Source of the DNA: Galactobacillus timonensis
Lineage (GTDB): Bacteria > Bacillota_I > Bacilli_A > Erysipelotrichales > Erysipelotrichaceae
NCBI RefSeq assembly: GCF_900240265.1
Contig: NZ_LT964740.1
Location: 1-64,000 of the forward strand
Direction: 5' to 3'
Length of the DNA stretch: 64,000 bases
The translations under genes were made by a program, and so were the position numbers. The notes under the pieces are model-generated. The model had not been told where the DNA came from and made no database searches. It saw nothing but the letters and a program-made list of their open reading frames with translations. Position 1 is the stretch's first letter; each line of letters opens with the position of its first letter. Below are positions 43,000 to 51,195 of the stretch, in pieces.

Positions 43000-45900
43000 T
43001 CAGAACAGTGAAATCTGATTGGTTTCATCAAGGCCTTGCAGGCAGCCCATTGCCTCCAGCTTATGGATATGGGTATCACTCAGCTTCGTACGCTTCCTCA
43101 GATCTTCCTTGGAAAGGAACGGTCCCTGTTCGCGTGCCTCAATCACACTCTGGGCGACGGATGCACCAAGACCGTCAATGGCCGTAAACGGCGGAATGAT
43201 CGTCTTCGTATCGGGCTTAACGACACGGAAGACGGTGGCTTCCGACTTGTACAGATCAACCGGCGCAATCGAATAGCCGCGGGCATACAGCTCCTCGCAC
43301 ACTTCGAGCGTATCGTAGAGAGACTTTTCCTTCGCGCTCGCCGGATTGGCGGCACCGCGTTCCATCCGCATACTGATGTCACTCATACGGGCACGTACCG
43401 CGGCGAGACCTTTGGTCATCGTCTCCAGCTCATATGCATCACAGCGCAGCGAAAAATACTGGATATAGAAGTTCCACGGTTCGTGGACCTTATACCAGGC
43501 AATGCGGACGGCCATCATGACGTAGGCAACGGCATGCGCCTTCGGGAACATGTACTTGATCTTCTTGCACGAATCAATGTACCAGTCCGGCACATCATGG
43601 GCCCGCATATCGGCTTCCTCTTCCTCCGTCAGGCCTTTGCCCTTACGGACATGTTCCATGATGTGGAAGGCATTGATCGGCTCCAGCTTCTTTTCCAGAA
43701 GGTAGGTCATGATATCGTCACGGCACGCGATCGTTTCCGACAGCGGATGCCCCGCCTGCACAAGTGCTTCCGCGTTGCCCGCCCAGACGTCCGTACCATG
43801 GGAAAGACCGGAGATCATCACGAGCTCCGAGAAATGATGGGGCCGCGTCTCTTCAAGAACGCGCCGCGTTGTGCGGGTACCGAATTCCGGAAGGCCAAGC
43901 GCCCCGGTCTCCTTCTTATAGACGCGGGGATCCGCTTTCAGCGCATCGTCGCAATAGAACAGCGACAGCGTCTCGGGATCATTCATCGGAAGCGTCATCG
44001 GCTTGCGGTCCGCAACTCTCTGCAATAAGCGCATGGCGGTCGGATCAACGTGGCCGAGAATATCGAACTTCAGGACATTGTCATGAATATCATGGAAGTC
44101 GTAGTGGGTTGTAAGCCAGTCTGCGGAAGGATCGTTGGCCGGATACTGCACCGGCGTAAAGTCCTCCGCCTCATAGCCGTCCGGAATAATGATGATGCCG
44201 CCGGGATGCTGACCGGTTGTACGCTTGACGTTCTGACAGTTCTTGGCAAGATAGTCGCGCATCGGCCGGCGCATGTCTGAAATTTCAAGCTTTTCGCAAT
44301 AGCCTGACACATAGCCGTACGCGGTCTTTTCCGCAACGGTGCCGATCGTACCGGCACGGAAGGCGTGACGGTCGCCGAACACCTCCTTGATGAAGGCATG
44401 GGCGCGCCACTGGTATTCATTGGAAAAGTTCAGGTCGATATCCGGAACCTTGTCCGCATTGAAACCGAGAAAGGTCTGGAACGGAATGTTGTGTCCGTTG
44501 CCCTTCATCGTGGCGCCGCACTTGGGACATACCTTGTCCGGCAGATCGAAGCCCGACTTGATTTTGGGATCATCGAAAAATTCACTGTAATGGCATGACG
44601 GGCACAGATAATGCGGCGGCAGCGCGTTGACCTCCGTGATGCCTGACATCGTTGCGGTAAAGGAGGATCCGACGGATCCACGGGAACCGACGACGTAGCC
44701 GTCCATGTTGGACTTCTTGACGAGCAGATGGGCGATGTAGTAATGGACATCGAAGCCGTTGCGGATGATGTTCTCCAGCTCCTCTTCGAGACGGTTGTGA
44801 ACAATGTCCGGCACCTTGCCTTCAAACTCATACATCGCATGTTCCGTCCGGTAGCAGATGTCACGCAGATGCTGGGCGGAATCTTCCAGCGACGGCGGAA
44901 AGGTTCCGGAAGGAACCGGACGGGTCTTCGGATCGAGCATCGCCATGATTTTTTCCGGATTTTCAAAGACAATTTCATGGACAAGAGCGGGATCGTTGAG
45001 CCACGCGAAATCCTCCACCATCTCATCGCCGAAACGGATGTGCTGGTCCGGGTTCTTCGTACGCATGCGCAGCGCATCATCGCGGATGTACAGCGGATGA
45101 GCGGCACCGCCGACGCCCTGGTTCATGATGTAGACGTCGCGGAAGATCTTCTGATCTTTGCTGCAGTAGTGGGCATCGCTGTCCGCCACGACCGGAATAC
45201 CCAGCCGGCGCGCCATGGTGATCATGCGGCGCAGAACGCTCTTGAGGCGGTCGACGCTGGGCAGATTGCCCATGGCAATATAGGTCCCGTAGTTGCTCAG
45301 CGGCTGCACTTCGACATAGTCATAGAACATCATTGCCTTCATGAGGCGCTCATCGTCACCATTGCAGGCAAGTTCAAACACCTCATTGTTGAGGCAGCTT
45401 GTCCCGATCAAGAGATTCCTGCGGTCCTTTTCAATCTCGCAGCGGAGGACACGGGGCTCAGCGGTAATTTCGCCGCCGTCCTTTGAAGTCTTGCCCATGA
45501 CCGCCAGTGTCTTTGTCATGGACTGAGAAACAAGCTGGTAGAGCCGCTTCATGCCTTCACGGTTGCGGGCCATGACAATAACATGGGAGCGGCGGACTTT
45601 CTTATAGGCCTGATCATTCTGCAGCGAATACTGCAGATCGGAAACGGTTTTGGCCCCCTTCCTGCCCGCATCACGCAGAAGGCACAGGAAAACCAGTGCC
45701 AGACACTCGGCATCGTAGTTGGCACGGTGGGCAGACTCTTCATCGTAGGCAACACGATAGTAACGGGCAATGTTGCCAAGACGATACGCCCGCCGATCCG
45801 GCATAAGTGCCCGGGCCATATCCAGGGTATCGATCGTGCAGTTCTTCAGTTTCGGGCGGCCGATGCGGCGCAGCTCCTCATTGAGGAAATTGTAGTCGAA

Positions 45901-47382
45901 GGTCGCATTATGGGCGACAAGCACAGCATCCCCGAGCCATGCCAGAAGTTCGTCGACGACTTCCGGAAACGTCTGCGCCTGGGCAACCATTTCATTGGAG
46001 ATGTTGGTCTTCAGCGTAATGTAGGGAGGAATGGGATGCGGCGGTTTGACGAAAAACTGCTTCGTCTCCACGACTTCGCCATTGCGGATCCGGGCGCCGC
46101 CGAATTCAATGATCGAGTCATAGTATGCGGAAAGGCCGGTCGTCTCAAGGTCGAAGGCAATGTACTCTCCTTCCGACAGCAGGGTATCCACCGGGTTGCG
46201 CACAATGCACAGCCGGCTGTCGGCCATATTCATTTCACATCCGAATCCGACCTGGAACTTCCGCTCAGGATCGCTCTTCTTGAGTTTGGCTGCCGTGTTA
46301 TAGGCCTTGACGAAGGACTGCACGTCGCAATGGTCCGTGATGCAGATGCCGGGCATGCCGAGATTCCATGCATATTTGACGACCTTCTCCGGTTCGCAGA
46401 TGCCGTCCATTTCGCTCATGTTCGTATGCATGTGCAGTTCGATGCGCTTTTCCCTGGAAGGATCCGTGACGGAAACGGCTGGAAGCTTATCCAGATGATC
46501 AATCAGAAGAACAAGATCTTTGGCATAGGTATCCATACTGATGGATCCGGTAACGGCGACACGATCCCCTTCGCTGACTTCCCCCATTTCTTCGATCGTG
46601 CAGCGCTTGCCTTCGAAGCGCTTGGCCAGAATGGCCGAAGTGCCGTCATACAGCGAAAGTGTCTGAATATGGCGGCCGGTCTTGGTTTCGATCGTCTCAA
46701 GCGCAAAAACCGTGGCTTCAAAGCGCACGTTGTCAATCGGATCCTGAACATTCTTCAGCTCGACCGGCGTATAGTCTTCGGCTTTGCGTCCGGCGTATTT
46801 CCGCCTGGGATAGTCGCCGCCGCCATTGGAACCGTTGGCTTTGTTGAATGGATGTGCACTGGAAGAAGGAGCCGGTTCCGCGGCAGCCATGGCCGCCGCC
46901 GATGCCTTCACCGTTTCCACCTTGACACCGTCTTGCGCCAGGAGTTCCCCATGCATCGATACACCCGGCAGGCCGATGTCACTTAAAAACGGCGTCAGGG
47001 CATCAAAGGCTTCCGCAGAGGAGGCGATCAGCTGCTGACTGGCAAAGCGGAAGGTCAGATGCGTTTCATTTGCCTTATAGGATACCGTCGCATCCGCAAG
47101 AAACTGAAACCTGCCGTGCGAGGCACACCAGGCACCGATGTATTTCTGCAGTTCAAAGTCGCTGATGGCATTGGAAGCAGCTTCAATAATCAGCCGCACC
47201 GGAATGCCGCTCCACTGTTTCAGTCCCTGCAGCAGGTGCATGTAATCGCTGTATGTGAGAATAGATGGAGCCGCAAGCGTCACTTCCATCCGTTTATCGG
47301 CCCGATAAAAACGGACTCCTTTCAGAGTCAGCGAGGTACCGATGGAATTTTCTTCCTGCAGCAAATCGAGAATCGCTGTCAT
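43000..47382 (-). CDS. polC: DNA polymerase III PolC-type alpha subunit
   Basis: 1460 aa, the Gram-positive replicative polymerase. In order: N-terminal domain; OB domain (about 220-310); PHP domain (RIELHMHTNMSEMDGI) interrupted by the DEDDh proofreading exonuclease (YIAFDLETTGLSAY, VAHNATFDYNF); then the polymerase core with PDIDLNFSNEYQ; and a C-terminal HhH region. Length matches the family (about 1440). The start at 47382 has no ribosome site, and a TACAAT box ends eight bases before it. A GTG six codons upstream (47400) is the alternative. Confidence 0.97.
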   Translation of the reverse strand: MTAILDLLQEENSIGTSLTLKGVRFYRADKRMEVTLAAPSILTYSDYMHLLQGLKQWSGIPVRLIIEAASNAISDFELQKYIGAWCASHGRFQFLADATVSYKANETHLTFRFASQQLIASSAEAFDALTPFLSDIGLPGVSMHGELLAQDGVKVETVKASAAAMAAAEPAPSSSAHPFNKANGSNGGGDYPRRKYAGRKAEDYTPVELKNVQDPIDNVRFEATVFALETIETKTGRHIQTLSLYDGTSAILAKRFEGKRCTIEEMGEVSEGDRVAVTGSISMDTYAKDLVLLIDHLDKLPAVSVTDPSREKRIELHMHTNMSEMDGICEPEKVVKYAWNLGMPGICITDHCDVQSFVKAYNTAAKLKKSDPERKFQVGFGCEMNMADSRLCIVRNPVDTLLSEGEYIAFDLETTGLSAYYDSIIEFGGARIRNGEVVETKQFFVKPPHPIPPYITLKTNISNEMVAQAQTFPEVVDELLAWLGDAVLVAHNATFDYNFLNEELRRIGRPKLKNCTIDTLDMARALMPDRRAYRLGNIARYYRVAYDEESAHRANYDAECLALVFLCLLRDAGRKGAKTVSDLQYSLQNDQAYKKVRRSHVIVMARNREGMKRLYQLVSQSMTKTLAVMGKTSKDGGEITAEPRVLRCEIEKDRRNLLIGTSCLNNEVFELACNGDDERLMKAMMFYDYVEVQPLSNYGTYIAMGNLPSVDRLKSVLRRMITMARRLGIPVVADSDAHYCSKDQKIFRDVYIMNQGVGGAAHPLYIRDDALRMRTKNPDQHIRFGDEMVEDFAWLNDPALVHEIVFENPEKIMAMLDPKTRPVPSGTFPPSLEDSAQHLRDICYRTEHAMYEFEGKVPDIVHNRLEEELENIIRNGFDVHYYIAHLLVKKSNMDGYVVGSRGSVGSSFTATMSGITEVNALPPHYLCPSCHYSEFFDDPKIKSGFDLPDKVCPKCGATMKGNGHNIPFQTFLGFNADKVPDIDLNFSNEYQWRAHAFIKEVFGDRHAFRAGTIGTVAEKTAYGYVSGYCEKLEISDMRRPMRDYLAKNCQNVKRTTGQHPGGIIIIPDGYEAEDFTPVQYPANDPSADWLTTHYDFHDIHDNVLKFDILGHVDPTAMRLLQRVADRKPMTLPMNDPETLSLFYCDDALKADPRVYKKETGALGLPEFGTRTTRRVLEETRPHHFSELVMISGLSHGTDVWAGNAEALVQAGHPLSETIACRDDIMTYLLEKKLEPINAFHIMEHVRKGKGLTEEEEADMRAHDVPDWYIDSCKKIKYMFPKAHAVAYVMMAVRIAWYKVHEPWNFYIQYFSLRCDAYELETMTKGLAAVRARMSDISMRMERGAANPASAKEKSLYDTLEVCEELYARGYSIAPVDLYKSEATVFRVVKPDTKTIIPPFTAIDGLGASVAQSVIEAREQGPFLSKEDLRKRTKLSDTHIHKLEAMGCLQGLDETNQISLF

Positions 47383-47390
47383 ACGTGCGC

Positions 47391-47399
47391 ATTGTAGCA
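47391..47399 (-). promoter_or_regulatory. Extended -10 box abutting polC (leaderless candidate)
   Basis: TGCTACAAT on the minus strand, eight bases before the ATG at 47382. No Shine-Dalgarno and no good -35. Confidence 0.5.
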
Positions 47400-47414
47400 C
47401 GAAAAAGAAAGATA

Positions 47415-47579
47415 TCAGCTCTTGACATCTTCATCCGAAGTGATGCCGGCCTTTTCCTCTTCGTCCTGTATCTGCGCCTGCTGACGTTTCAGAGCATACA
47501 CAGCCAGATTCATGATCCGGATTTCCGAACCGTCCACAATAAATGTTACAGCAGGCCAAATCTCTGAAAGATGATCCAC
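47415..47579 (-). CDS. Possible small protein or gene remnant (54 codons)
   Basis: Open from a GTG at 47579 to TGA at 47415. The sequence looks protein-like (AVTFIVDGSEIRIMNLAVYA, then an acidic/basic tail), but no ribosome site is evident and an in-frame stop lies just upstream. It may be the tail of an older gene or a true small gene between the ATPase and polC. Confidence 0.35.
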   Translation of the reverse strand: MDHLSEIWPAVTFIVDGSEIRIMNLAVYALKRQQAQIQDEEEKAGITSDEDVKS

Positions 47580-47623
47580 AGTCGCAAAGAATACAGGCTA
47601 CCTGTTATTCCTTAACAGAGCAA

Positions 47624-49051
47624 TTAGAAGTTTTGCCTGTATAAATCCGTCATGGAAACAAGCTCAAGAGAAGAATCCTCTGCCGCCTGAGCCATCACCC
47701 ATTTCGTAAAACCATTCAGCGAAAACAGGAGAAAATGTTCAACATGATAAGGTGAAATCAATCTAGCACGTTCGTGAAGAGTTTCATATTCCTGACGGCC
47801 GACCGGCTCGTTTTTGAATTTGCATTCACCAATGACAGCCTTTTTTTCTGCATCACCGATTCCAACTACATCGATGTCTGTCTGTTCTTTCCGGACCGGA
47901 TCTGAGCCGCGCCATTTTCCTACACGGTTAACGATGAAACCATAGCCGTTCGTCATTCCGCAGGCAGCCGTATAATCCTGACAGATCAGTTCAAATACCG
48001 GTCCCATATATTCATGGAGAAACGGCCGTACGGCATTTTCATAGTATTCTTTTCCAAATCCACGTTCGATCGTATTCAACCCTTTTGGAAGAAAACGGAA
48101 CCAGAAGCGGAACATACCATCCTGAATGACATACTGGCTGAGCTTTCTGTTTTTTTCATTCAAAATCGGTATGTCTTTTCGAATGATCCGGACCACCTCC
48201 AGCTTCTGAAGAGCTTGAACCACCTTTTCGGAATTAAATCCGGTCTTGCTGGATATTTCATTTACCTGACAACTGCCGCTGCCAATGGCGTTAAGAATAG
48301 CAAAGTACAAAGAGATATCCCGGAACTCCTGACGAAGCATGTTCTGCGGCTCTTCATAGAAATAGCCTGAAGGATCGAAATACTGCTGACTCAGATTTTC
48401 ATCCAACGACTTCTGCGGATCGAACATAGAGAGATACTTAGGTACGCCTCCTGTAACTCCATAAACGATCGCCTGATCCTCAGGAGGATACTCAGGAACA
48501 AACCGCGCAGATGTCAGATAGTCGAATGGCTTCAGATCCATCTGGCCCGTTCGCCTTCCATAAAGCGGCGATTTAGCCCCGAGAACTTCTTCTTCCATGA
48601 ATGTAATGGAAGAGCCGCAGAGAACCAGCATGATATTCATGCGGCTCCAGTCATGATCAATAACTCTTTGAAGCATTGAGGATACTTCTTTTGCACCGGC
48701 AGCTATGTAAGGATATTCATCCAGAATGATCAGTTGTTTTCCGGCACCCTTTTTCTTTCCGATTTCGGCAGTCATATAGTCGAAAATATCACTAAAGGAT
48801 GCGAAGCTCATTCCGGCGTCACTTCCGCTGAAATAGGAAAAAACAGTCCTTCCAAGCCCCTTCAGATTCTCATCATCCTTGCTTTCAACACCCGTGTAAA
48901 AGATCGGATTCTTATCTTTGGAAAATTCGTTCAGAAGCGTCGTTTTCCCAATCCTGCGCCGCCCATAAAGAATCAGCATTTGAAAATTCTCAGAAGCATA
49001 CATCCTCTTCAGCGTACTCAACTCCCGCTCACGTCCGATGAACATTGTCAT
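47624..49051 (-). CDS. Archaeal-type AAA ATPase with DUF234 domain
   Basis: 475 aa. It starts MTMFIGRERELSTLKRMY with Walker A YGRRRIGKTTLL and Walker B QLIILDEYPY. A winged-helix segment follows (SSKTGFNSEKVVQALQKLEV). The C-terminal DUF234 region has the nuclease-like TDIDVVGIGDAEKKAVIGECKFK (D...ExK), a restriction-endonuclease fold core. Such proteins are common in anaerobes and often mobile; the biological role is unsettled. GGAGG precedes the ATG. It is alone under a promoter with a palindromic operator. Confidence 0.85.
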   Translation of the reverse strand: MTMFIGRERELSTLKRMYASENFQMLILYGRRRIGKTTLLNEFSKDKNPIFYTGVESKDDENLKGLGRTVFSYFSGSDAGMSFASFSDIFDYMTAEIGKKKGAGKQLIILDEYPYIAAGAKEVSSMLQRVIDHDWSRMNIMLVLCGSSITFMEEEVLGAKSPLYGRRTGQMDLKPFDYLTSARFVPEYPPEDQAIVYGVTGGVPKYLSMFDPQKSLDENLSQQYFDPSGYFYEEPQNMLRQEFRDISLYFAILNAIGSGSCQVNEISSKTGFNSEKVVQALQKLEVVRIIRKDIPILNEKNRKLSQYVIQDGMFRFWFRFLPKGLNTIERGFGKEYYENAVRPFLHEYMGPVFELICQDYTAACGMTNGYGFIVNRVGKWRGSDPVRKEQTDIDVVGIGDAEKKAVIGECKFKNEPVGRQEYETLHERARLISPYHVEHFLLFSLNGFTKWVMAQAAEDSSLELVSMTDLYRQNF

Positions 49052-49066
49052 GATGTCCTCCTTTTT

Positions 49067-49124
49067 ACTAATCTGTACATTACTAATCTATAGATTAGTA
49101 TATATAAATTATTGGACCGGTCAA
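49067..49124 (-). promoter_or_regulatory. Promoter and palindromic operator of the ATPase/DUF234 gene
   Basis: Promoter TTGACC (49119-49124), 16-nt spacer, TATACT (49097-49102) on the minus strand. The perfect 20-bp palindrome TACTAATCTATAGATTAGTA (49081-49100) overlaps the -10. A third half-site TACTAATCTG occurs at 49067-49076 next to the ribosome site. The layout is that of a repressor-controlled promoter, but no repressor gene is adjacent. Confidence 0.75.
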
Positions 49125-49132
49125 TCCAGGGC

Positions 49133-49171
49133 AAAAAATGGGCCCTCCTGCTGTAGGAGAAGCCCTTTTCG
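49133..49171 (-). terminator. Terminator of galK
   Basis: Minus-strand GGGC-TT-CTCCT, loop ACAGC, AGGAG-G-GCCC, then ATTTTTTG. A small internal loop interrupts the stem. Confidence 0.75.
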
Positions 49172-49185
49172 ATCACAGAAAACTA

Positions 49186-50463
49186 TCAGGCGATTTTCAC
49201 GCCGCCGCAGTCACGAATGCGCAGAACGTAGCAGCATCCTTCACCAAACGTATGTTCCATCGTTGCCTTGTAGATTTCAACAAGACTGTTTGGAACAAAG
49301 GCCTGAATCGTTCCGGCAAAGCCGCCGCCATGAACGCGCCATGCGCCGCCCTTCCCCTTGAGAAGCTCCTGGGACAGGGCAAGACCGACCGCAAGGCTCT
49401 CATGTTTCGAATCATTGGGCGGATACACGTTCTGCAGGAACATGAAGGAGGATTCGCCGCTTTCAATGACAAGCTGCAGGAAACGGTCCGTATCCTTTGC
49501 GGCCAAGGCTTCCTTTTCTTTCTTTGCCCGCTCGGTCTCATGGAAGAAATGGAAGGCTCTTAAGAAGGCACGGTCACCGCACTGCTCACGGATCGTCCTG
49601 GCATTGGCAATCAGATCCGCCAGACTGCACTGGGAAAGCACCTCGTGCCCCAGCACCTTCGCAACCGCCTTCATCTCGGCCGGCATTTTGGAATACTCAT
49701 CCGAAAGCTCCGCATGCGACTGGCGGCAATCCGTCAATACAAGCGAAAGGCCGCTGGCATCAAAGTCAAAGTCCACCTTCTCTACGACCGGATTTTCTTT
49801 GTCCGCAAAGTCAATCGCCGCAAAGCCGCCGACTGCGCAGGCGGTCTGATCCATTAATCCGCTTGCCTTTCCGAAGTAGACATTCTCGGCATACTGGCCG
49901 ATCTTGGCCTGCTCGACCGGATCGACTCTATCATCGTTGTAGAGGAGGCTGAAGATCTTGGCGATCAGAATCTCAAAGGCGGCCGAAGAGCTCATGCCCG
50001 ATCCGGGCAGCACGTCGCTTTCTGCATAGGCCTTGAAGCCGCCGACTGCATAGCCCTTTTTCTTCAGGCCGTCGGCGATGCCGCGGATCAAAGCGGCCGA
50101 AGTATTGACTTCGCTGCTGCGAATCGCAAGATCATCGAGAACAACCGGCGCCACGGCAAAGGCATCCGCCGCATAGCTGACCGTATTGTCATCGGTTGGA
50201 ACGACTACCGCCAGGGCATCCAGATCAATCGAAGCCGCCAGAACCCTTCCCAGCTGATGATCCGTATGGTTGCCGCCGACTTCGGTACGGCCCGGTGCCG
50301 AGACAAGAATTGCCTCAACATCGCCAAAGCGCGAGATCCCTTCCTGAAGGATCTTCTCATAGCGCTGTTTCTGCTGATCAAGGCGGTGCTCACCATAAAG
50401 GTGGAGCAGCGTCGAATCCAGTGTTCCGTCATGGAGCTTTGCGAGCATGGCTGAAATGATCAT
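49186..50463 (-). CDS. galK: Galactokinase-like GHMP kinase
   Basis: 425 aa. The galactokinase signature APGRTEVGGNHTDHQLG, the GHMP ATP loop VLPGSGMSSSAAFE, and the C-terminal RVHGGGFAGTIQAF are present. It phosphorylates galactose in the Leloir pathway. The GNHTDHQ variant in place of GEHTDYN is seen in clostridial-type enzymes. No galT or galE is nearby. The start at 50463 could also be the ATG five codons later. Confidence 0.85.
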   Translation of the reverse strand: MIISAMLAKLHDGTLDSTLLHLYGEHRLDQQKQRYEKILQEGISRFGDVEAILVSAPGRTEVGGNHTDHQLGRVLAASIDLDALAVVVPTDDNTVSYAADAFAVAPVVLDDLAIRSSEVNTSAALIRGIADGLKKKGYAVGGFKAYAESDVLPGSGMSSSAAFEILIAKIFSLLYNDDRVDPVEQAKIGQYAENVYFGKASGLMDQTACAVGGFAAIDFADKENPVVEKVDFDFDASGLSLVLTDCRQSHAELSDEYSKMPAEMKAVAKVLGHEVLSQCSLADLIANARTIREQCGDRAFLRAFHFFHETERAKKEKEALAAKDTDRFLQLVIESGESSFMFLQNVYPPNDSKHESLAVGLALSQELLKGKGGAWRVHGGGFAGTIQAFVPNSLVEIYKATMEHTFGEGCCYVLRIRDCGGVKIA

Positions 50464-50484
50464 ATTGTATTTTTCCCCCTGGTC

Positions 50485-51186
50485 TCATCGGACCATTTTT
50501 TCAAACGCATCCCTGGCGGCATTTTCCTCCGCCTGTTTCTTGGACGGGCCGACACCCGTTCCCATCACAAGATTGTCGACCACGGCATTCATCGTAAACT
50601 GCGGCGCATTGGAAGGGCCGACTTCTTTGACCAGCTCATACCGCACATTGCGGCGGCTGTCCGTCTGCACATATTCCTGCAGAAGGCTCTTGTAGTCTTT
50701 GAAGGCATTGGACTCCGAAGGATGAACGATGTCCGGCTTCATGATCGCAGTCAGCCAGCGGTCCACCGTGTCCCATCCTGAATCCAGATACAGTGCGCCA
50801 AGAACCGCTTCGAACATATCGCCGCAGATTGTATCCTTCATCCTTCCGCCGCTTTTCTCTTCTCCGCTGCCCAGCCTGAGCATCTGATTGAGACCGATTC
50901 TGCGCGCATAGGCGGCAAGTGTCTCCTCCCGTACCAGACGCGAGCGCAGACGGGTCATTTCACCTTCGGAAAGGGCCGGTTTCAGAGGATAGATTTCCTT
51001 TGAGCTCCAAAGCTGCAGCACCGCATCGCCCATGAACTCGAGCCGCTCATTGTCGTAGCCCGTATGATGTTCATTGGCATAGCTGGTATGGGTAAAGGCC
51101 TCCACAAGCAGCTGTTCATTATGTATTTCAACGCCATGCCGGCGGAACCATTCGGTAATTGTCACAGAAAAATTCTCCCCGTCCAA
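50485..51186 (-). CDS. rnc: Ribonuclease III
   Basis: 233 aa. The catalytic signature is NERLEFMGDAVLQL, the second acidic site is DMFEAVLGALYLD, and a double-stranded RNA-binding domain fills about 155-233. It processes rRNA and structured mRNAs. It follows recG by nine bases. The fatty-acid genes that usually separate recG and rnc in Bacillus are missing. Confidence 0.96.
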   Translation of the reverse strand: MDGENFSVTITEWFRRHGVEIHNEQLLVEAFTHTSYANEHHTGYDNERLEFMGDAVLQLWSSKEIYPLKPALSEGEMTRLRSRLVREETLAAYARRIGLNQMLRLGSGEEKSGGRMKDTICGDMFEAVLGALYLDSGWDTVDRWLTAIMKPDIVHPSESNAFKDYKSLLQEYVQTDSRRNVRYELVKEVGPSNAPQFTMNAVVDNLVMGTGVGPSKKQAEENAARDAFEKMVR

Positions 51187-51195
51187 GATCTGTTT

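Noticed and set aside
45583..46986. A 467-codon plus-strand frame opposite polC
   Set aside because: Antisense shadow of polC; no start signal or family resemblance.
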